Shown in pieces: positions 57,025-64,000 of a stretch of DNA of 64,000 nt (position 1 is the stretch's first letter; each line of letters opens with the position of its first letter). Below the pieces are notes generated by a model. It searched no databases and was not told the origin of the DNA. It saw nothing but the letters and a program-made list of their open reading frames with translations. Source of the stretch: Hysterangium stoloniferum (lineage: Eukaryota; Basidiomycota; Agaricomycetes; Hysterangiales; Hysterangiaceae); NCBI GenBank assembly GCA_015178975.1, contig WHVD01000006.1:620001-684000 (forward strand), read 5' to 3'. The position numbers and the translations under genes were made by a program.

Positions 57025-58440
57025 ATGTCTAATATCAATGCCTTACTTGTGAGTATCCCAAAACTCTCATGTGATAACTACCATGAATGGAAGTTTTCAC
57101 TGTCAATGGTTTTGTGGTGTGCTGGATCATGGAGTGTTGTTAGTGGTGGAGCAAAGGCACCTAAGGATGAGAATAGCAAGGAGTATTTGGATTGGGCAAA
57201 GCATTCAGAGGATGGTCACACAGCAATTGGATTGACAATTGCATCAAGCCAACAATCATATATTTGGGATTGCACCACTGGACCAGAGGCATGGTGTTAC
57301 GACCATGTCGCAACCCTATCGGTCCCTGAGGTTATCGCCACTTATCAATGATTCAAGTTACTATTCAAGTCACCACATCAGAAACCATCAGCCCCTGAAG
57401 CTGACATATGCTTTCACGATGATCAAACTCCATTTACACCCACGTCAAACATACTCGTATTGTCTGGTTAAAATTTTGATACATCCCTTTTATTATGTTG
57501 ATCCGTTCTATCCTATGTTTCACATATGTCTATCTATATTTGTAGTCCTCGAACTATTTCCTTTTACCGTACTAATCATAAACTTCCCGTTCCTAGTCAA
57601 GCTTATTGTTAATACCGTTTTCCACCCTTCTCCCCGTTAGTATTTTCTAGACGCCTGTTACTTGTATATGAACCCGCTATAGTTGTAGTTACTAGGCAAT
57701 CAGAATATCGACTCAGAATACCCTCATACGTCTGTAACAGTCTCCTACTAAGAATCCCCTCATCCGCCTTTTCCATGCACTCGCCCACTCCCGGCCCTGA
57801 CCCCTTGGCCCAACACTCGACTTGTCCTTTGGTCCCGATCAGTATCTTGCCGAAAGGAACTCTTTAGGATTAGTCTTCACCCGTCCGAAATTTAAGGACA
57901 CCCTACAGATATTTGCGAGGGCGCAGCACATAAGCTGAAGCCAAGTCCTTCCGATCGGTCCCTGTCGGCCACTGACATTAGTCAGTTTTCAGTTCTTAAC
58001 ACATGGCAAGCACTTGCAAAAATCTATCAGGCAAATAATCGGGCCAATTGGATTTCATTGAAATGCCAGCTCTATATGTACCAGCATGATATCAAAAAGC
58101 CAGTGATGGAATATGTCCATGGCATTTTGACTCTCACTTTGCAGCTTCAAGCAATTGGAGTCGAGTTACGTGATGAGGATGTGCCAGATATCCTCATCTA
58201 TTGTTTTGCTCCAGAATTTGGTGCGGTAGCAACTGCAGCACATGGGATCACTTACCATTGAAGAAATTTCCGTGGCACTGGTAGAAGAAAGCCATCTAAA
58301 AGGTTAGAAAGAAAATGAGAGTCAGATTGCCATGAAAATGAAAATTGACTCACCAAATGTGAAATGGCCAAAGAATTGCTATAGGTGCAATGGCAAAGGT
58401 CACATCACATTGCACATTTTTGTCCCACACTGAGCCTGGT
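57025..58440 (+). pseudogene. copia B gag, split by solo LTR-B
   Basis: 57025-57294 encodes MSNINALLVSIPKLSCDNYHEWKFSLSMVLW and a Trp/Asp-rich segment. After the LTR-B it continues QALAKIYQANNRANWISLKC-like sequence, MYQHDIKKPVMEYVHGIL, DVPDILIYCFAPEFG and the knuckle CYRCNGKGHITLH, where the last Cys is missing. This is the UBN2-type gag of copia elements. It is not functional. Confidence 0.82.
57295..58001 (+). mobile_element. Solo LTR-B in copia B gag, target duplication CATGG
   Basis: This 707-bp copy TGTTACGACCAT...GTTCTTAACA has CATGG at 57290-57294 and 58002-58006. It carries CATAAGCTGAAGCCAAGTCC (57929-57948). Confidence 0.93.
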
Positions 58441-58840
58441 TGTTTCATCTTCAAGTGGATTACCTACCGAAAACCTGAAGATCCCCACTGATAGCACAGG
58501 GAAGAGTGCTTATGTTTTGCATGTTTGAAATCGTCATGCAGACTAGTAGTTGCGAGCATGGCTCCAAGGTCTGGCATTTTTTGTATTCTGGGAGGTTGGG
58601 GGAACATGTTCTAGGAGTGAGGATGCTCTGAAATTCGGTTCAGTGCCAAATGTACCAGACAGATATTGCATCTAGTGGGTGCAGCAGGTTTCTCAAAATT
58701 TTTGAGCGGATTCTGTGTCTAGTGGGCACAGTGGGTTTTCATGTCAATTTTCAGATGGATTTTGCATCAAGTGGGTGCAATATTTTGTGTGTTAAAATTG
58801 TTTATTTCTCACTTTTTGTGTGTATGGACTTACTGCACAC
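58441..58840. other. Unassigned DNA after copia B
   Basis: It contains three loose repeats of the phrase TGC(A/G)TC(T/A)AGTGGGTGCA (about 58665-58780), possibly part of an LTR. No gene is supported. Confidence 0.45.
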
Positions 58841-59520
58841 TGTTATGTATTTTTAGCTTTTTTCCGATTTTTAAACAATTTCCCCTAACAAATTGCGAAA
58901 ACAAATATTCAAATGTATTTATATTGTGACGATAAAATTGTACAATATTCTTTTGATTTATCCTGAATTTATACAATTTATTTTGTATTTTTATCTAATA
59001 AATTGAGCAAGTTATTGAATTTCTACTTTTTATTCTTTTTTGATTAATATGTCGGCGACTCAGCGCTTATTCACAACGCGTGAGTAATCATGTGATATTC
59101 ACATGACATTTCAAACATTGATGCCGACAAAACGCGATGCGAAATAATCGCGCATAATCAAGGTAATATATATATTTATATTATAATAATAAAATATTAT
59201 ATTTATAATTAACTAAAAATAAATATAATAATTATAATAATATAAAGCCGGCCACCTGTGTTTATTATACGGCGCACGGGAAACTCCTCACAACAAGTGA
59301 CAGTTGTCACAAGGGCGCGGGATGGTCACAGAGGCACGCGACTGTCACAAGATGCGAAGGATGTCATGCACGCGTACAGGCGCGAGAGCATTATATAATC
59401 ATATATGCTACTACAGCAAAAACCGGAAATCTCTGGAACATTCCAGTGGCTGCCAAAGTAATAGTAGTTAGTAGATACTAATAATAGATAGAATATTGTA
59501 GAATATTCTATAAGATTCCA
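58841..59520 (+). repeat. LTR-C copy, right-truncated
   Basis: It starts TGTTATGTATTTTTAG and follows the 5383-6856 copy through the AT-rich part, GCCGGCCACC and the CG-rich GTCACA units to about ACATTCCAG. The right half is absent. Confidence 0.75.
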
Positions 59521-60624
59521 GTAAGTCACCGTACCCGACCGGATTTACGCCCTAAGCGGCATAAATCCCACCGACCCCAGTAAATCGCGGCATCGCGCCG
59601 GCACGATGGCCGTGCCCCACTGCACGGTAGCAACATCCCGGGAACCCGGCTCAGCGATCCTGCTGTCGCGTAAGGGGGGGTGGGTCGTTTAGCACCAATC
59701 AAGTGACTTCTACACCGCCGCTCACACGGGTTCCGTGCTCTCTCACTTTCTTTCTTTTTTTGGTTTGTCGTAGTAGATAGCACCACCAATAAAGAAAGTC
59801 ACAGGGCGATTTATATTTATATATCTATGTATATATATAATTATATATAATTATTATTTGATTTCGCACAAAACAAAAATTAATTTTTTTTCAAGTGAGG
59901 TACATAGGGGTACTTTGTAACTTTGTTGTAGGAAGACTCTCGTGATTATTTGCCTGTCTTCCATAAATTTATGAATTCTATCATTTTACTGCAGACCATT
60001 TATGAGGGGATATCTGCCGCATTTTTTTAGCCTTATAAAACCAGGGGGCAATGAGTTTTGTTATAGCATTTATGAGACGTATAGACCGCCCACACTCAAA
60101 ATTACCAATATAAATTACACGAGTCACTTCTGGGAGACCACGGCATGTTCCTCAAATTTTTATATAGCTACATGTTTTCATTTTGGCTAGATTTACGGTG
60201 GTAAGAGCAGGTAAGATAGGAGGTAAGTGAGCACCTAGTGAGATTTACAGGTGGATTTACGGTGGATTTACCATAGATTTACACATCCGGGCAGCACACT
60301 TCCAAATGGTTTTTCGATAAATTGGAGGCTTCAAAAGATTTTTCTAATTATAACAAAATATATATATCTATTCTATACAAAAAACCGATTAATCTAGTAT
60401 GAGTTTCGTCGTCGCCCGGCCCTCCCTCAGTCCAGCGGTTCAGGTCACGACCATTGCTTACGTAATGGTTCAGGCCCACCCACCCACAACCAACCACCAC
60501 CCGAGACATCTTCATTCTCCATGTAGTACGCAGTGTTGAACAGAGGACCACGACTTCTCCGTAAAGGACATATCGATTGTTTCCCTCGACTTTATTTGTA
60601 CCACTCCAAACGACCACCACGTCC
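59521..60624. other. Unassigned DNA with a GC-rich block
   Basis: 59521-59720 is CG-rich (CCCGACCGGATTTACGCCC..., TAAATCCCACCGACCCC) and unlike its surroundings. 59800-59900 is TA-rich. GGTGGATTTACGG-type phrases repeat near 60190-60290. It could be remains of a non-autonomous element. No gene is supported. Confidence 0.4.
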
Positions 60625-60925
60625 GTGATCGAGGACACGGTGGTGGACATGCCCTACCGCACCGGCCCCCACCCCATCCATCTCTCTTTCTCTCCCTCCC
60701 TCCCGACTCGTGTCGCCCATCTCCACTCTCCAACAAGAGACTGCGTCGTGATTGAGGACGGGGTGGTGGACATGCCCTACCGCACCGGTCCCCACCCCAT
60801 CCATCTCTCTTTCTCTCCCTCCCTCCCGACTCGTGTCGCCCATCTCCACTCTCCAACAAGAGACCGCGTTGTGATCGAGGACGGGGTGGTGGACATGCCC
60901 TACCGCACCGGCCCCCACCCTATCT
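60625..60925. repeat. 123-bp tandem repeat, about 2.4 units
   Basis: Units start at 60625, 60748 and 60871 with GTGAT(C/T)GAGGACNNGGTGG. A partial, diverged unit occurs near 61110-61160. Open frames through it on both strands follow from the period being divisible by 3, so they are not evidence of coding. Confidence 0.9.
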
Positions 60926-62085
60926 CTCCTCTCTCACTCTCACTCTCTCTCGCTCTCACTCACTCTCACTCTCACTCTCTCTCACATACACACTCTCTCC
61001 CTGTGTCAACGGTACTCGTATCGCCGCCCATTCTCCACCCTCCAACAAGAGATCGCGACGTCCTGCATTCCCGCCTGTGTCAACGGTACTCATATCGCCC
61101 ATCTCCATCATGATTGAGGATGCGGCGGTGGACATGCCCTACCGCACCGAACCCACCCCATTCCCCCCACCATCTTTTTCTCTCTCTCTCTTTTTCTCTC
61201 TCTCTCTCTCTCTCCTCTCTCCCCTGGCCATTCCCACCTGTCAACGGTACTCGTATCGCCCATCTCCACTCGCCTCCAAGAGACCATGTCATCGAGACCT
61301 GTCCAACTTTCAATCTTACTGGGCCGCGAAACGACACCCTTAAGGCCCGAATTAAGCAGCACCTGTGCAGGGATAAGGTGCGCTCGTTTCCCCCAAATAC
61401 AATTTCTTTCGATGATTACCAACCTCTAAAATATAATCACTTTAGTGGCAAAACGTATGCATGCGAGGATTATTGGATTATTGGCGTTTGCACGAGAAAT
61501 GATGTCTGGCATGTACCGCTCGCCCACCACTATTCGTACCACTACCACTACCACTATCACGTACCGCCGCCACTGCCACCACCACCACTAGCGCGCCGCC
61601 GCCACTATCATACCACCACCACCACCACCACCACCATCGTATTACCACCACCACTATCGTACCACCACCACCACTACCACACCACCACTATTGTACCACT
61701 ACCGCCACCACCACACCACCACCACTATCGTATTACACCGCCACTCGCGCACCACCACCACCACCACCGCCACCACCACTACCGCCACTCACGCACCACC
61801 ACCACCGCCACCACTATCGTGCCGCCGCCACCACCACCACCACTATCGTATTACACCGCCACTCGTGCACCACCACCACCACCACCACTATCGCGAAAGC
61901 GAAACAATGTCTGGCCCGTAACACCCCGCCTGCCCACCACTAACGATGTCCACCACCACCATCGCCAAACCAAGTGATGTCTGTGGCACGTAACACCCCG
62001 CCCTCCCACCACTACCACTACTACCACTACCACTACCACTACCACTACCACTACCACTACCACTACCACTATCAGCTGTGGCCAC
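60926..62085. repeat. Simple-sequence region: CT runs, then CCA/CAC triplet repeats
   Basis: CACTCT and CTCTCT runs occur at 60926-60995 and 61170-61220. From about 61536 to 62085 there are near-continuous CCA/CTA triplets, ending in a perfect CTACCA series at about 62009-62070. The His/Thr/Pro frames across it are low complexity and not called. A short non-repetitive piece lies at 61300-61520. Confidence 0.85.
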
Positions 62086-62230
62086 TACTCCTGCCTCTTC
62101 CACACAATTTTGCTTGAAGAAGATACAGCATTGTGTAATTAATATAGATTGGATGTATCTTCTTAGACTATAATATATATATATGAATTACCACTTTGAA
62201 AAGCGCCTTCCTTCTACCATTGTCTCAGGG

Positions 62231-64000
62231 ATGAGTTTGTTGAGTGACAAGGGTAAGGTTTGCCTCTACTTTCTCAACGTTTGTCCACAGGGATGTCCCC
62301 AATGAAGAAATGTGGTGGCCATTCTATTATCACAAAACACAAGCCAAAGCCAGACCTTCATTGCGGTGCCGGGACAACAGTGCAGTCCAACAGGCCTGTG
62401 CCCCATGGATGGGTTCAGCAAAATCCCACAAGACTGACCGTCACCGAGTTGAAAATGGCCAAAGACGTCTCGATAAAAAAGCACGGATTCGCGAAAAGTA
62501 CAAACATCAAATACAACCAACAGCTCCGTGAGGCCAGAACATGGTTGAAGGAGCTGGTGGAAACAGAGCAATCCCCCACAATTCCTTTAGGGGCGGATGA
62601 ACTTGACAGTTTTGACTGGATGCCGGGAGAGCTAGAAGGTGCATTCAACAACATACCAACTCGGGCTTCACCTTGGGTTCTTGGGTTGTTTATCGCATAC
62701 AAGTGCTTCACCCAGAAGACTAAAGTGACAACAGCATGGCAGATACATGCAGCATTCAAACAGGTGTGGGAAACTGTGTACGTAAATAAAAATTACTAGT
62801 GTCTTCTGTGTATTATCACTGACGTTGTATGGTACATATAATTAGAGACCCTAATGGAAGATGGTCTGGCCCCTGGCGATGGGATCACGAGAAAGGGACT
62901 GGTTGTGGCAATCCAGCCAATTCTCGAGAAGTTGAACGCACAATTGATGCCATCAAACGCCGTGATGGAAATGAGGGGAGCTGTTCACACTCTGCAGCGA
63001 TGACGAAACAGGATATGGACAGAATGGTTCAATGGTCAAATAAGCTTTGTCCAGATTCAAGGCTAGAAGAACTTGGAAAGCTATCCCAGGGAGAATACTG
63101 GAAGCAACTTCCTTTTGCTGTCAAGCACTTTATGATGCGTGCATTTGCTACAAGTGGATTCACCCTATGGACCCGGTGCATCTTTTGCAGCTACTGATTG
63201 AAGTAAAGTGCCAGAGTTTGACTATTTAATTTATTTCAGGAATTTTGAACTTGCCAAGCTACAGTATAAGCATCTCACCCTGGACCTCAAGACAAACGAC
63301 AATTACAGATATGCCCATTTCAAGGTCTCTTTACTCGATAGGAAGAACTGGGCTCACCATCAAACCAGAGATGAAATCATACATGGTTAGTTCTCTCTCT
63401 ATCGACATGTATTTCCATTTTCTTCGGTGGCTCAAATTTTCCAAACAATTCATTTACCACCGTCCACTAGAAGTGGACAACTACAATTTTCCTGCAATAG
63501 GCTCCAACAGAATTGCCCGGATCGAGACCCCCATTCCCCATGATACCATTCAAAAATGGCTTGACGAGTTTGTAGGGGCATGTGAGATTAATTTGGGTCA
63601 AGGCCGGCTGACGACGCACTGTTTTCGCCGAGGTGGAGCACAGTATCGTTTTATGTATGCACACTTTGGGAAGCGATGGAGTCTGGCAGTCATTCAGTGG
63701 TGGGGAGGATGGGCTGAAGGAGAACATGTATGTCCTCTTAATGGTTTTGTGGGATGGATATCTAACTAAATCCTAACTAAACTAACCCCTCCCCCTAAAA
63801 ACCCCCCCACCCACAATAATCACAGCGGGACACGCTGATTCGGTACCTGCTGGACAAACTCTATCACTACGAAGAATCTCATGGTGATGCCCTCCGGCTG
63901 ATCTCTCATGAAGCTGACAGGTCGTTTCTCAGCAAACACATTGAGATGCGGCTGCCCTCGAAACTCGAGCTACGTGAAATGATGGTGGCGCAGACAAAGG
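62231..64000 (+). CDS. Crypton-like tyrosine recombinase (partial, runs off the window)
   Basis: Exons 62231-62252, 62291-62777, 62846-63175, 63240-63385, 63471-63727 and 63826 onward join without a stop. Active-site features of tyrosine recombinases are visible: the first Arg in TRNFELAKLQYKHL (Arg280), HCFR in THCFRRGGA (His378, Arg381), WWGGWAEGEH and the probable nucleophile in TLIRYLLDKLY (Tyr421, less likely Tyr427). The N-terminal 270 residues are helical with many basic residues and may bind DNA. Eukaryotic genes of this type are carried by Crypton transposons, which move by site-specific recombination. No frameshift or stop is seen, unlike all other mobile-element genes here, so it may be young or domesticated. 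The first exon is inferred from splice phase. Element ends were not found. Confidence 0.75.

Larger units (their letters stand above)
56841..58440 (+). mobile_element. Ty1/copia-type element B, 5' part only
   Basis: It has a short putative LTR (56841-56969, TGTTAGAG...CAAACA), a primer site and gag. A solo LTR-B splits it (57295-58001), and the sequence is lost after the zinc knuckle. No pol is present. Confidence 0.75.

Noticed and set aside
60613-60925. Possible CRISPR-like or spaced repeat array
   Set aside because: The repeats are contiguous tandem units without unique spacers, and the genome is eukaryotic.
60577-61113. 178-codon frame and antisense partners at 60512-60918
   Set aside because: Created by the 123-bp tandem repeat, whose length is a multiple of three.
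61114-61977. 287-codon His/Thr/Pro-rich frame
   Set aside because: It consists of CCA/CAC/CTA triplet repeats and CT runs; no domain, and simple-sequence DNA explains it.

Overview
The window looks like nuclear DNA of a filamentous basidiomycete, probably an Agaricomycete. The host genes are split by many introns of about 38-85 nt with GT..AG ends. The coding families are fungal or eukaryotic: an Mlp1/Tpr-type nucleoporin, a PH-domain protein, a protein kinase and a secreted nuclease. The repeats are chromodomain-type Ty3/gypsy and Ty1/copia retrotransposons plus a Crypton-like tyrosine recombinase. The species cannot be named from this sequence alone. Repeat family names used here (LTR-A to LTR-F) are labels for this window only.

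Left flank (1-15250): a retrotransposon graveyard. A complete 9.8-kb gypsy element (1247-11093, read on the minus strand, target duplication GGTAC) has two identifiable LTRs, a polypurine tract and a self-priming type primer-binding site. Two foreign solo LTRs (5383-6856 and 7245-7719) interrupt its pol gene. Between integrase and the 3' LTR it carries an intact three-exon gene on the opposite strand (2272-3253) with a Zn2Cys6-like cysteine pattern. Further solo LTRs and a nest of LTR-E copies follow (11290-15232).

Central gene island (about 17.5-40.4 kb): six host genes. They are a 15-exon protein kinase (+), a 17-exon coiled-coil nucleoporin (-) that converges on it, a small coiled-coil protein (+), an 8-exon secreted nuclease (+), a PH-domain protein (+) with an apparent frameshift in a purine run, and an intronless protein of unknown function (-). 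A 0.3-kb MITE-like element lies at 30752-31050.

Right flank (42.1-59.5 kb): a deep retrotransposon nest. A copia element (about 43.0-56.4 kb) was invaded by a second, decayed gypsy copy (43444-52552), a solo LTR-A and an LTR-D. The gypsy copy itself contains solo LTR-D and LTR-B insertions, and one of its LTRs holds 59 copies of a 17-bp repeat. A second copia fragment sits in the LTR-D and is itself split by a solo LTR-B. Simple-sequence and 123-bp tandem repeats (60.6-62.1 kb) precede an open, multi-exon Crypton-like recombinase gene that runs off the right edge.

Substitutions separating the repeat copies are mostly CG to TG/CA, which suggests methylation-linked decay. The host genes show no comparable damage.
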